In this document: piece by piece, positions 24,734 through 35,515 of the stretch | How the letters are laid out: the number at the start of each line of letters is the position of its first letter | How positions within the stretch are numbered: the first letter of the stretch is position 1 | Assembly: GCA_007922305.1 (NCBI GenBank) | Contig: ML677358.1 | Coordinates: forward strand, 9,984,576 to 10,048,575 | Reading direction: 5' to 3' | DNA: 64,000 nt | Origin: Dermatemys mawii | Taxonomy: Eukaryota > Chordata > Testudines > Dermatemydidae | Program-made: the position numbers and the translations under genes | The notes under the pieces: model-generated | Database searches by the model: none | Seen by the model: the letters and a program-made list of their open reading frames with translations, nothing else | Told to the model about the DNA's origin: nothing

Positions 24734-24829
24734 AAAATAATTTAACCCTTCCTAGAATAAAGACAGAGCCTTTGGAGAGGTAGATAAAAGGAGCCACTGC
24801 GGGCAGTGGGTACTGGTTGGAAAATGAAT

Positions 24830-25075
24830 TTTCTGTTCCATTAAAACTTTTAATATTTTGGGGGGGAAAACGTGTCCTAAATTGGGACTAAAAGCCAAAA
24901 TGTTAATTTTTTTGGCAAAATGAAATTCTGGAAAAAAATCATTTTAAGTCAATTGAAACATTTCCTTCAAATTCTCTTCTAAGAATGTCAAAACAGGATT
25001 AAAACATTTTAAAAATGATCCCTCCCCCCATTTTAAAAACAAAATGTACTGACATTAGTTCAATGAAAAACAGTT
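24830..25075. repeat. A/T low-complexity patch
   Basis: A run of AAAATTTT-like words (ATTAAAACTTTTAATATTTT, then GGCAAAATGAAATTCTGG). It looks like the other A/T patches at 2768-2865 and 45760-45925, perhaps one dispersed element with partly self-complementary sequence. Confidence 0.45.
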
Positions 25076-26600
25076 CTGGTGATTTTTTTAACCTGCTCTT
25101 ATATTGATCCCTGCCATGCGATCACTGCCTAGTTTGTAGGGCTGGTCCACCCCATGCAACGAGTCCAGGAAATAATGACCAGTCTCTTAGCAGCACTCCA
25201 GCATATCACACTATGAATGCCAGTGGCAGAGGACACTCCAGCTGTACAATCTTACTGCTTTGGACTCTGGCACCCTCCGGCACCAGCAGTAATTATGATG
25301 AACATCAGGAAGAAGTGTCATAAAGGACACTGGAACTGAGATAGGGGCTTGCATAGTGGTGGGAGAACATAGGGATTTGGATGGTTGAGGGAGGATGTGA
25401 AGGAAATTAGCAGGAATCTAGAAGGATTAACACAATATTTGTATAGTTCTAAAAATAGAGATCCAGAGTCTCCAGTAAGATCTGTTCATGTTGTGCTACT
25501 CTGGCTACTCTAGTGACAGATTCTGGCCATAAATGATCACAAGAGAATTCTCATTGTGAATGGGGTGGGGATGTGGGGGAAGCTGTAGGGGCATGGTGGA
25601 GCAGAGCTCCATTTCAACAATTCTTCACTGGCATAAGATCCCCTAGGGACCACATGCTGGTGGTGTAATTGAGAGCAGCCCCATAGCTGCTCTCACTGCC
25701 ACCAGAACTTGCAGTGCAAGATCAGAGATCAGCAACCAGCTCCCTGTCTATTCCCTCCCCACTCTCCATTTCTGTTGTAGGTCTGCTGTACATAGCGTAG
25801 AGAAAACAAAGTTCCACCGAGACTATGCCGAGATTCTGTGTCACTGATTTCTCCTCCAACAGGAAGTCAACCTGCAAGGCCTAATATCTGCTGCTGGGTA
25901 TATTAGGACTATCCATTCTTCAGAAGCTCAAACTCAGGATGTTTCTGGTTAGGGGACATAGAGGACCCTACAGCTGTGATGTAAAAAATGTATTTTTTAT
26001 AGTTTATGCTGCTCCTATCACAATTCCTTAAATGCACACAGAAGCATCCCATGTTTTACATTCTGTCAAAGACCCTTTCTTTCCCTGCCTTCAGTCCTTT
26101 GTTTATTTGGACTGATCTTTTCATTATGCACTTCTGTACATTTAAAACAAGAGAAAATAGTGTTTTACAAGGCTAACCTTATGCTGGCTTTCAAGAATGC
26201 TGAAAACAAGCCAGAGTTCTACATACAGTAGCAGATAAAAATGATTATAAAAACTGAGAACAACACTTTGTCTATATATATTCACTTTCTCTTGAGTATC
26301 CATTTTAGATAATTTGAAATATTTAAAATACCTAAAAAGATGAAGAGCCAAATCCACAAGACAATGAAATAGGGAGATTTAATAGGGACTTTGACGTAGC
26401 AATCAAGTTAGTAAGGCCTGAGCTGTGTGGGTAACAGTGGGGAATTGATTGCATCATAGGGTCAAAAATGATCCAAAAAGCACAACCCACCAAATTAGGT
26501 CTCAATTTTGCGAACACTTATACATGTGACTTTAGTCACATGATTGAAGTCAAGGACTCATGACTCCATGCATGACAATAAAGTAGCTTGTGTGTCCGTT
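25076..26600. other. unannotated stretch
   Basis: No recognisable gene or named repeat is seen. Confidence 0.45.
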
Positions 26601-26604
26601 TGTA

Positions 26605-26659
26605 GGCCCATTGATTTCAATGGAGCTATACCAATTTACACCAGCTAAGAATCTGTCCC
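26605..26659. repeat. foldback repeat, right half
   Basis: GGCCCATTGATTTCAATGGA is the palindromic centre (CCATTGA-TT-TCAATGG at 26608-26623). GCTATACCAATTTACACCAG and CTAAGAATCTGTCCC form one arm of the GATCCTCAGCTGGTG subtype. The other arm is lost. Confidence 0.6.
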
Positions 26660-26770
26660 ATAATTTGAAGCAGTACATGTCTCTCTTCCCTGCTAAACTG
26701 GGGCAGTCAATAGGAGTCAGTAGAGATGATGAACCAAACTAGTTTAACAAAGTCTGTGTACCTACAGCCA

Positions 26771-26910
26771 GAGGTGCTGGAACTAATGGTGTTGGGGGTT
26801 CTCCTGAACCCATTTGCTTGAAGTGGTTTCCATCATGTACAGAGTTTACTGTTTGGTTCAATGGTTCTCAGCACCCACCTATAAAAATTGTTCCACTGTC
26901 CCTGCCTATA
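26771..26910 (+). mobile_element. short nonautonomous DNA-transposon relic (MITE-like)
   Basis: The block opens GAGGTGCTGGAACTAATGGT, contains TTGAAGTGGTTTCCATCATG and TTTGGTTCAATGGTTCTCAG, and ends TAAAAATTGTTCCACTGTCC. I recognise this order from a short repeat common in turtles whose ends normally read GGTGCTGGAAC and GTTCCAGCACC as an inverted pair. Here the right end has decayed to GTTCCACTGTCC. It has no coding capacity. Confidence 0.6.
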
Positions 26911-29339
26911 GGCAGGGAGTGCCCTGTTCTTCATCAATAAAAATGCCATTTAACTGAAGATCTGATAGTCTGCTGGGGGGAAAAAATATATTCCTTGTAA
27001 AAGTCCTTTTGATGGGCCTGGCCAAACTTCACAGACGGAATTGAGATTCACCTAATCACAATTTTATAATCAAAGCTCGGGGGCAGTTTAATGAAAAAGA
27101 ACCACAAAATAAAGTAGAAATTTTGGTTTTGGAGCGTGCTTTCCCCCATTGCTAATTTACTACATCACCCATCATTACAGTTTATCAGAGAGTCCAATAA
27201 TTTTAATTAATCAACCCAGTCGCTTTAATTTGGATAATGGTTGAATTTCTTGATTTCTGGTCAGCCAGGTCAAAGAACATGCTTCATTTTTTAGTTAATT
27301 CAAAATGTGAAGCCAGTTCTTTGTTTTTCTTCTAACATCCTCTACCTGTCCTGCTTGCAGTTTAGTCTCAGATATCGTAGTTTAAGCAATATTAAGTCAT
27401 CCACATAGTTTAAGTGTTTACTTATGTGCTTTGAATTATTGCTTGCATCAAGAACAACACTGATGCCCCTAATCTGCTTTCACTATGCCCCCTACACCCT
27501 AATTATGTAATTTAGAAAAGGACATTTCCTGGCAGCAGTTCCTCAATTCACTGCATCAACCACTATTGGAATATGGACAAAACAACTTCATAATAGCTAG
27601 CACATGTGAACAACTGCGAGTGGGGCAATTAACCCTAGTTTTAGGGTGGGCTCTACTCCATTTTGTTTAATATTTCCACATGACAGAACGTTAGTGCAAG
27701 CATAAGTAAAACTCATGCAAAGGCTCAATGTTAATTTGTCCAGCATCCTCCTCTGACATGTCACGGTATCACACTTCAGGTTATTGAAAGCTTTGTTAAA
27801 AGAACACAAATATTGTGCATTTATCCCAGAAGTAATGGATGATGACTCTATTGGGATACTCTAATTGTACACAATTATGTACTGCAGCTACACACAGTAA
27901 GTGGCTCCTTGATACATAAGAGCAAATGGCAAACACACCATTTAGCAATGTGCTGTGGCAGTTAGCACATGCAGTAAGAAAATTCCATGTGAATGACCTA
28001 GGCTCTGTTCCTGCAGCTAGATCTACACAGGGCAGGGGAGTAAAGAGAAAGAAAAAGTCAGCTTACTGAGGAGACCATGAATGCTCTATTCTAGCTTTCC
28101 ATTAAAAAGGATTCCTTTCTCTATAAGCGAATTTAAAGCTTGTGAAAGTTGCCGTCTCCACAAGTCAGCTCTGTTGTAGTAGGCAGAAGTAGCTCCCCTA
28201 CACTGTCCTGCCAGTGTGCCACATGTCTGAGGTAGACAAATCACCATGAGAGGTCATTTCAGTTTCCAATCTTATTCAAGCCCTTAACCTCAATGACAAG
28301 TCAATTACTTGGTCTATTTTGTCAGTAGTTATTGTGATGCTAATAGTAACCGGGCAAATTCTACAGACCCTACCTGAGAAAAGTCCAAAGGAGTTTTGCT
28401 TGAGTAAAGTATACAAAACGTGGCCCACTAGTAGTAAAACCATGGGCCCCTGTCCACTAGGAACTGGAATGAAACCACCAACTAATCTAATATTGGCCAC
28501 TTAACAGCAATAACTCACTCACTGGCAACTTGAGATGGCTTTGAATTGGTAACACCGCCTTTTTGTGTATTAATGTGATCCAGAGTCACCATTTTTTGTG
28601 GTTAAATTGATCTTTTCTGAAGATTTCTCCTTTTTCTCTGCAGTACATGTTCTCTTTCCCTTATATTGCAAAGCAATGTATTTATATGGCAGCATTTTCC
28701 TATTGGAAGAATGCCAAGTTCATAAACTAAGCAAAGAAAACAAGATTTAAGCAATTCTCTCTTTATTTCTGTAATTTACCTGAGAAGCCTGTCTGTACTA
28801 TGTAAATAAAGGTAGGTGGGTGGATTGTACATCAGTGCTGTAAGACAATATAAAAGTATGATAGTGCTAATATGTTCAAAGAAGCTTTTAGGATTCAGAG
28901 GTCCTGAAACAAATTCTCATTTACATCTTGATTACATGTGAATGCTCCATGCTTGTAACTACTTCTTCTCCTTCTAGAGTACTATGACTTCTTTACAATA
29001 TTAAACACATGAAAATAAAGAGAGAATATCAGATGAAACCATTATTCTGGCAACATGAATTAATTCTATCATTAATAGTCACATTCTCATTATTGAGGAA
29101 GTAGGTGAAGTTTCTTTTGTGACATAGGATTGCATCAGTTTTCAGCACTCTGCATGAAAACTTCGAGAGCTGGAACCTAGACTATTCTGAACAAAACACA
29201 GGGAAAAATAAACATAAGTGGACAAATAAAGATAACATAAAATATGAGCATGTCAATTTTCTCTCTGAGACATATTATGCCTAACTGAATTCCCCCTGCT
29301 CCACCATCCTTCATTGCTCTTTTAGGTTCTGATTAATCG
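26911..29339. other. unannotated AT-rich stretch
   Basis: No gene or firm repeat is seen over about 2.4 kb, one of the longer quiet parts of the window. Confidence 0.4.
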
Positions 29340-29395
29340 AAGGCTTAACTCTAAGCATGTGTGTAGTCTCATTGAAGCGAATAGAACTGCTTGTA
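29340..29395. repeat. foldback repeat, half copy
   Basis: AGGCTTAACTCTAAGCATGT followed by AGTCTCATTGAAGCGAAT resembles the centre and one arm of the copy at 57687-57807 (CTTAACTTCAAGC..CATTGACTCCAATGG). Confidence 0.45.
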
Positions 29396-29408
29396 TTCTT
29401 AAAGTTAG

Positions 29409-29500
29409 CTCTGTGTTTGTACAGCATCCAGCACAATTGAGTCCTGGTCAATAAGCAGGGTTCCTAGGCACTGTGATAATACAAATAAAAAATAATAAAG
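29409..29500 (+). repeat. ancient LINE/SINE-type 3' tail, third copy
   Basis: GCTCTGTGTTTGTACAGCAT, then CAGCACAATTGAGTCCTGGT, TTCCTAGGCACTGTGATAAT and ACAAATAAAAAATAATAAAG. This is the best preserved of the three copies of this tail in the window. Confidence 0.72.
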
Positions 29501-29503
29501 TTA

Positions 29504-30601
29504 TGGATGTGCTTAAGTACTTTGTTTAACTGGAGCCTTCAGCCTGCTCAGGCAAAGCATGATTCTTCCTGTAGTCACAGCTGTCAAACAGCTTTGTTTG
29601 TTTCAGATGTGTCAAACATCTACTAACTATTGATCTCCATGTGAATTTTCAGGAGCCACAATTTGCAGAAACAAACTGGCTTCTTGATAAAATTTCCTTG
29701 TGTATGCGGCCAGAATCTTGATCAATAGAGTCAATATCAAGGTGTTGCTAATCCTCCTGCTAGCTAATGTTTACCAAATAAATAGCCTCATTAGTAAGGG
29801 TTGTAAAAGCCTGATAAGGTCCTTCTAATTGAAAACCCTCCACTAACAATCAAAGTTTATATTAAATATAATAGAGACACTGGAAAATAAAGTTGAGCTA
29901 GTTTGCCCAATAATAAAAAACACTATTTAATATGTTTTACATTCACAAATAAATTAAGGATATATTCCTAAAGTAAGAGATAGCCACTTATTTTTAGGTC
30001 ACTATTTCATTTTAGCAAATCAATGTACAAGCTATTAAAACACAATTTTTCCATGAATGATAAGTGTAATTACATTTCTCGTGCAATAAAAACTAGTTCT
30101 TATTAAAGGTAAATATTTTAAAATGATTAAAATACATTTGAAGCAAGTTTTATAGCTTTATTTTATATGCTTACATCTGGGTTGCCTTTCCTAAAACACT
30201 ATACTTTTTGCAGAGTTATTACATTAGTATTTTGAGAAGGACTAACATTCTAATAGTCTCTTGTTTCAATTTTAAATTCATACATTTTTAGAATTTATTG
30301 AATTTCATTGAGTTTATGATTCAGTAAATATATTACTGTATTTGGCAAGTATACATATAAGGAAAATAGCAAGGAGAATCCATCAGTTGGAAACTCCACA
30401 CACACATTCCTTCGCTATCTGTTAGTTTTAAGATCCAGTTATCGTTTCTTTATTCTAAATGTTCCATTTCCTACTTTATTTTCAAATCAGGAATGCTGTT
30501 TCCCTTGATGTTTTCTTTAGCTTTATGTATGGGTTATTCTGTATATAATAAAATGCTAATTTACTACTTTAACTCTGACAGAAAGATAAATTTCAGTCTA
30601 T
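29504..30601. other. unannotated stretch, possible conserved noncoding sequence
   Basis: No repeats are recognised. At about 29560-29840 the sequence contains CAGCTGTCAAACAGC, TGTCAAACATC, several TAAT/ATTA words and GATAA words, and is not low complexity. Such density is compatible with an enhancer-type element, but it could be chance. Confidence 0.3.
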
Positions 30602-30773
30602 GCCCCAATCCCGCAATCACTTATGTGCACTAGTAACTTTATGCATGTGAGTAGCTCCATTGAGTTAAAGTGCAAATGACACACATGCGTATTTGCAAAA
30701 GAAATCACAGTCCCTTTAACAGGATTCTCACAAGTAAGGTACACACAAAAGCAAGGATTTGTAAGATTGGGCC
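30602..30773. repeat. foldback repeat, long copy
   Basis: The left arm TGCCCCAATCCCGCAATCAC begins the element. The centre is GTAGCTCCATTGAGTTAAAG. The right arm GCAAGGATTTGTAAGATTGGGCC reads in reverse complement as GGCCCAATCTTACAAATCCT, parallel to the left arm. At about 172 bp it is among the longest copies. Confidence 0.62.
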
Positions 30774-31258
30774 AAAGGAAAATAAAACATTTGTTCCAGG
30801 TTGAATCCTTAACACAGCATGTCTTTTAAAATGCATTTACTTTCTTCCGCAAAGTCCTACTGAATATAATGGAATTTAATAAGCCATTCATAAAATTTTA
30901 TGTTGTATTAAAAATTGTGAGTCTGAGGTATATATATTAATTTATGTAGGCTGCATTAAAAAACTTACAGAGAAGATATTATTCCCTATTAATTTCTTTA
31001 AATTTTTGATGTAGTTTCTGTTCAAACCACGCCCCCCTAAATTCTATATGATTTTTCCACAGCTATCCCTACTTTAATGTTTTTTTTTAAAGGAGAATTT
31101 TACATGTATCACTTGGGAGAACTTTGGTTCATATGGTACAAAATCATGGATCCTACTAACTCTTACTCATACTTTTCTCACAGAAGTAGTGCCATTGCAG
31201 ACAATTAACTCACTTGTGGGAGTGTTTACAGAGTCAGGCTTCAAAAGAGCTTATTTAA

Positions 31259-31354
31259 GGCCCCTATCCTGCAATGAGATTCATGCAGGCAGACTCTGAG
31301 CCCCTGCAGAGCATCTTAAAATCACTGGCTATATCTCATTGCAAGACTGAGGTC
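31259..31354. repeat. foldback repeat, GCAATGAGAT subtype
   Basis: The left arm GGCCCCTATCCTGCAATGAG and the right arm, reverse complemented (GACCTCAGTCTTGCAATGAG), match well over their last ten bases. The middle holds CCCCTGCAGAGC. The length is about 96 bp. Confidence 0.65.
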
Positions 31355-31912
31355 TAAAAATATCATTAAGGTCATATATAAAATGAAGAAACCCCATCAT
31401 CAATAATGGCCTACATATTTTAAAAAAATAATAATTGTTACAAATACTGTACCAGGGAATTAGCCAGTCATCAGAACAGCTGGGTTTTTTTTTCCAGGTT
31501 ATCTTTACACTGTTTTTTCTCCTTCCAAAATATTAAATGACTTTAGATATTTCAAGATATTGCATTAGGCAACAAGTAAAACAATGTGCACATGTAGCTT
31601 TTCCTACATTTTTCTTTGAGAAGGAAATATCTCTTCAAATAAATCTTTTAAAAAATCAGTATTTGTTTTAAAAAAACAAAAGAAGAGTCTATTTATTTTT
31701 GAAATCAACACAAAAGAAATCATTATGCAACAATATCTTCCTCGGTTTGGGTTACATCTGATGAAATGAAAATTGATGTATTGCCAGTGATTTCCCTCAA
31801 GATAAACCTTTAAAAATATTTTTCTTGTGGAAAAATAAATATTAGCAACACAGAAGGGCTTTGCAATGTGAGTGTTTTTAATTGCTTGTTTAATTAAACT
31901 TCTCAACCAAAT
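31355..31912. other. unannotated AT-rich stretch
   Basis: No gene or repeat recognised. Confidence 0.45.
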
Positions 31913-31918
31913 TCTTTT

Positions 31919-31962
<44 letters not shown>

Positions 31963-31975
31963 TNNNNNNNNNNTT

Positions 31976-32034
<59 letters not shown>
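31913..32034. repeat. (CTTT)n microsatellite with an internal assembly gap
   Basis: A nearly perfect CTTT tetranucleotide array is broken by ten N at 31964-31973. About 50 bp lie to the left of the gap and 61 bp to the right. The gap is probably where the assembly could not resolve the array length, so the true size is unknown. The long minus-strand frame across it reads a KERKKERK repeat and is not a gene. Confidence 0.97.
31964..31973. other. assembly gap (10 N)
   Basis: Ten unresolved bases lie inside the CTTT array. The count may be a placeholder and not a measured length. Confidence 0.99.
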
Positions 32035-32209
32035 GGTCATGAAAAATGTTGGCCAAAGCTAGACTAGACATATGTTACTTTTAATTATGGATGTGTTTTT
32101 CCTCCTGAGAAATGTGCACCCTTTTGATAAAACAGTTGCAGAGCAGCACAAGAAAGCTCTTCTGTCTATAGGAATACAAACACAAATATTTCTATGACTT
32201 TGTCTCAGG

Positions 32210-32275
32210 GTCTAATCCACTGAAGTCGATTTGGTATTACCTTTATTGGGAGCAGGATCAGGATCTGACAGGTAT
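32210..32275. repeat. foldback repeat, GATCAGGATCTGACA subtype
   Basis: GGGTCTAATCCACTGAAGTC opens the copy and GAGCAGGATCAGGATCTGAC closes it. Centre words are ACTGAAGTCGAT and CCTTTATTGGG, in the place of CATTGAAGTCAATGG. Borders are approximate. Confidence 0.5.
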
Positions 32276-32624
32276 AGGTGTCTGGGTATGTGGTAAAATA
32301 ATTTAAAGTAATCATTCTTCTGGAAATGTTTAAAATGATTTTTAAATGGTATGTATGAGCCTTTGCATAGAGTAGATGCATATTTATACACATACACACA
32401 AAACCGCTTGAGCTAAACATTGGCTAAAGTTTAAGGTTTGTCATTAATATCAGGCACTTATAGAAGATCCTTTGCTCTTTAACATTGGCCACATCCTTTT
32501 CATTTTACTCACAAAAATAATCTCACTGAAGTCAGTGTGTCTGCTCATGCGTAGAAATTAAGCAGGAGTTAGCCCAAATGTATCAATAATTTACTAGTAT
32601 TTGATATTATAAAAATGCACTTTT

Positions 32625-32656
32625 ACATTACATTACATTACATTACATTACATTAC
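32625..32656. repeat. (ACATT)n pentanucleotide microsatellite
   Basis: A perfect ACATT array of about 6.4 units runs directly into the repeat tail at 32657. Confidence 0.95.
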
Positions 32657-32689
32657 GGATACAGACTAACATGGCTGCTAATCTTAAAC
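32657..32689 (+). repeat. terminal piece of an abundant amniote repeat
   Basis: GGATACAGACTAACATGGCT followed by GCTAATCTTAAAC matches the 3' end of a very common interspersed repeat whose preceding part usually reads GTCTCTAAGGTGCCACAAGT. That other part appears on its own at 59139-59183. Here the usual upstream part is absent and the ACATT array stands in its place. Confidence 0.65.
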
Positions 32690-33237
32690 TTATTACATGT
32701 GTTCCCATCAGTTTCAACTGGCACTTACTAAGACATAGGTAATAACCACCCCCTCAACTATTGAAGTTTCCTGGTTCTCTTTAGACAGACAGTATTTTTT
32801 TTCTAAAATAAAATGTTTGTGTTATATATTTAGGTGAAATATTCCCCTTTGCTGTTCCAAGAACCAGTTTCCTAATAATACATTTAATATTCATACATAA
32901 TAATAATAACAAATAATGACTAATAATATGCAGACATCAAATTCTAAAAAAATATAAAAAATATTTTGTATTCATTACTCCACAAATAATTCATTGAATT
33001 TTAAAACTACAGCAGCATTTGGTGGTTTTAACCTTTAGGTTTTGCTCTGTTTTAATTTGGTGCCATGTATTTGTTATAAAAAAAATGAAATATTAGCTAG
33101 TCAGAGTTATCATGTATATCTAGTCTTTCTTCTCATTGTGTGATTACCTTAATAACAAAGGTACACCTAACTCATCATGTTAATTGTCTTTAGAGAACAA
33201 AGTACTGGATCCAAAGCCATCTGAAGTTGTGGGAATT
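32690..33237. other. unannotated AT-rich stretch
   Basis: No gene or repeat is recognised. There is an ATAATAATAA-rich patch near 32875-32930. Confidence 0.45.
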
Positions 33238-33275
33238 TTTCTTTTGACTTTAACAGGTTTTGGATCAGGCCCAAA
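33238..33275. repeat. foldback repeat, right arm only
   Basis: TTTTGACTTTAACAGGTTTT then GGATCAGGCCCAAAG is the right half of the TTTGGATCAGGCCC subtype. The left half is missing. Confidence 0.5.
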
Positions 33276-33310
33276 GTTATTTAACCTCCAGCAACCATAA
33301 GCAGAGAGGT

Positions 33311-33355
33311 ATATTATATTATATTATATTATATTATATTATATTATATTATATT
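33311..33355. repeat. (ATATT)n pentanucleotide microsatellite
   Basis: Nine perfect copies of ATATT (45 bp). Confidence 0.97.
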
Positions 33356-33764
33356 CAACAAAATATTCCAAAGAACATTGAAAGTTATGACACCATCTGC
33401 TTCTTCAATATCTAAATCCTACAAATCTCCAACAATATTTCCTAATCTAGTATTTTTCTTTGAATACATTGTCTACAAATAAACTTTCCCTTGTTCAAGC
33501 AGTTCAAAACTGGTTGCCATTTGAAACTGATGTCCCTGAAGGAGTTTCACCAACAAACTTTGAAATTCCATAATACACAATCTTTTTCCAGTAAATTTGC
33601 CTTTCATCGGTTAGCTTTTTCCAGTTCTTCTCTCTATGTTCTTCACACTGATTTCATTTGTGTTTCCCTACCAACAAAGACCTTGAACATTTATACTTTT
33701 ATGTGGGCCCTGAACTTTAACAGATACAATTTCTACAGATGTGAAGTTTCATTCCCTTTGTAAT

Positions 33765-34060
33765 AATAATTTGCCCTTTTATCGTGTCTGCTGTCCAAGG
33801 ATTCCAAAGTGCTTTGCAGACATTGGATCAAATCTGCTTGTAGTCACACTGAAGTAAATTCATCAGGAACATCACTGAATCACACTGGTGTAACTGAAGG
33901 TAGAATCTAACCCATTCATTATCACTCAGATCCCTGCAAGGTGAGATTGTTTAGAGACTGGGAAATTATGGCCCAGACAGGCCCAGCACCATACAGTTGG
34001 TCAGTGGGTGAACTGAAAAAAGAACCTACACCTCACGATTCCAAGCTGGAGGCCTTAATA
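33765..34060 (+). repeat. ancient CORE-SINE/LINE-type repeat with a possible foldback insertion
   Basis: The start (TTTGCCCTTTTATCGTGTCT, then GATTCCAAAGTGCTTTGCAG) and the end (GAGACTGGGAAATTATGGCC, then GTGGGTGAACTG..AAAAGAACC) match the two ends of the same repeat seen at 10977-11140. Between them, roughly 33820-33912, lies a stretch resembling a foldback copy (ATTGGATCAAATCTGCTTGT to CACTGGTGTAACTGAAGGTA then GAATCTAACCC). I read it as a foldback nested in an older repeat. Confidence 0.58.
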
Positions 34061-34344
34061 AAAACAGCACAGTAAATTTTAAAATACATTTAAACAATAT
34101 ACTTAACATTCACACTGCTTCTTGATAAGGGATATGAAAGATGAATGCTTTAATCTTTCTGTCTAACCCCTCATTTAGAACTTGTGGCTGGACCTGGAGC
34201 TTGCAGATGCAATTTGCACGCTTATTGAAAGGTTTTCTGATAGGGCATAACATTACTTAAAACCAAATTAATCACCATTATAACCTTTCCGATAAAATAT
34301 CCCTTCTTACTACCCAAGCATTCCCATTCCCAGCGAATATTGTA

Positions 34345-34425
34345 GAGACACGATTCTGCAGCCCTTACTCCTGTGAGTAAGCATTACAGGGTCTGGCTCA
34401 AAATTGCTAGTAAAGATTACAGTTA
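34345..34425. repeat. foldback repeat, partial copy
   Basis: ACGATTCTGCAGCCCTTACT then CCTGTGAGTAAGCATTACAG fits one arm of the GATTCTGCAAACACTTAC..GTGAGTA subtype. It leads a cluster of three copies. Confidence 0.5.
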
Positions 34426-34451
34426 GGAAGTTTGGGGTACAACCTAACTAA

Positions 34452-34530
34452 GGCCCTGATTCTGCAAACACACCTATGCTTTAAATATGTGACAAGGCCC
34501 ATTGACTTCAGTGTTTGCAGGATTAGGTTC
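34452..34530. repeat. foldback repeat, complete short copy
   Basis: The left arm is GGCCCTGATTCTGCAAACAC. The centre is GGCCCATTGACTTCAGTG. The right arm TGTTTGCAGGATTAGGTTC reads in reverse complement as GAACCTAATCCTGCAAACA, matching the left arm at TCCTGCAAACA-like positions. It is about 79 bp and only three bases from the next foldback. Confidence 0.75.
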
Positions 34531-34533
34531 TAA

Positions 34534-34645
34534 GGGGCCAAATTTTGCTGTCAGTTGCACTGGTGGAAATCCAAAGTTACTCCATTCACATACATGGAAT
34601 TATTCTAGAGTTGCTCCAGTGCAACAGACAGCAGAATTTGACCCT
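34534..34645. repeat. foldback repeat, best preserved arms in the window
   Basis: The left arm at 34534-34563 and the right arm at 34616-34645 are inverted copies with 26 of 30 positions matching. The key shared core is CTGCTGTCTGTTGCACTGG (left version CTGCTGTCAGTTGCACTGG-like). The whole is 112 bp and would fold to one hairpin. It has no coding capacity. Confidence 0.8.
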
Positions 34646-35281
34646 AAGAATTTATGCAGGAGTTCCACTGATTTAAATCAGAGTATTGTATATAGGTGAC
34701 AGCATACAGCCCCAGGTTACTGGCAACTGATTGCTGTAACATAATTATTCTCTGACAAGCCAAACATTTACTGTAATTTTTAACAAAGTCATAGGCCTTT
34801 GAATTACACCTATGTAATTTTGAAGTAACTCCAACAAAGTCAAAGGAATTAATCTGGAATTGCAGTCAGAGAACAGTTTGGCGACAGAATTCTCCTTCCC
34901 ACACATTAATTATTATTTTTCATATCAATCTCAGAATAAATATTTCTGAAGATGAGCGCAGAACTGGTTAAATTTGATGGCTCACCACATAAATTAATTG
35001 GCACAGTAATAAAACACAAACTAACAACAGTTTGCAAAAAGTTCCTTGCATTTGCTTTGGAATTTGGAACTATAAAAATGATAAACTTATATGTATAACC
35101 AGTGATTTAAAAATAAGTGTTTTTGACACAGTTGTTAGCAACTTATGTGCCCTGTCTCCAATCATAACGCAGGCCAAATTCTAAACAAAGTCAAAGGGAG
35201 TGTTCCTCCCATTTGGGCTGTGGGATATGGGCTGAAAATGATAGAGAAAGTACTACTCTGAAGCCCATATGAGGACATATC
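34646..35281. other. unannotated stretch with foldback-like debris
   Basis: Fragments such as GAAGTAACTCCAACAAAGTC (34819-34838) and GCAGGCCAAATTCTAAACAA (35169-35188) look like lone arms of the foldback family, too diverged to call as elements. Confidence 0.4.
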
Positions 35282-35515
35282 AGAGCTGGATGAATAATTC
35301 AGTATTGATTATTTTATGAACTTTGCCTCTTTCTTTTGGTTCAGACCAACTATGATTTACTTGGCTCAGTTTATAATCTGGACAATAGTTTCTGTTAATA
35401 TTTTTTTTAGCTCTGTAACTGGTTCACCATATTTAATAGGTGAAATTCAAGCGGCTTTGATTGGATACATAGGTTATGTGGGTCAGATTTGTTCCCTGAG
35501 TGGATTAACATAACT
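35282..35515 (+). repeat. unnamed interspersed repeat sharing its start with 53307
   Basis: AGAGCTGGATGAATAATT (35282-35299) is found exactly again at 53309-53326. After about 25 bp the two regions diverge, so only the common end is certain. The far end here is undefined. Confidence 0.4.

Noticed and set aside
31604..32071. 155-codon minus-strand frame with Lys/Glu/Arg repeats
   Set aside because: It is a reading of the CTTT microsatellite and crosses ten N, so it is not a protein gene.
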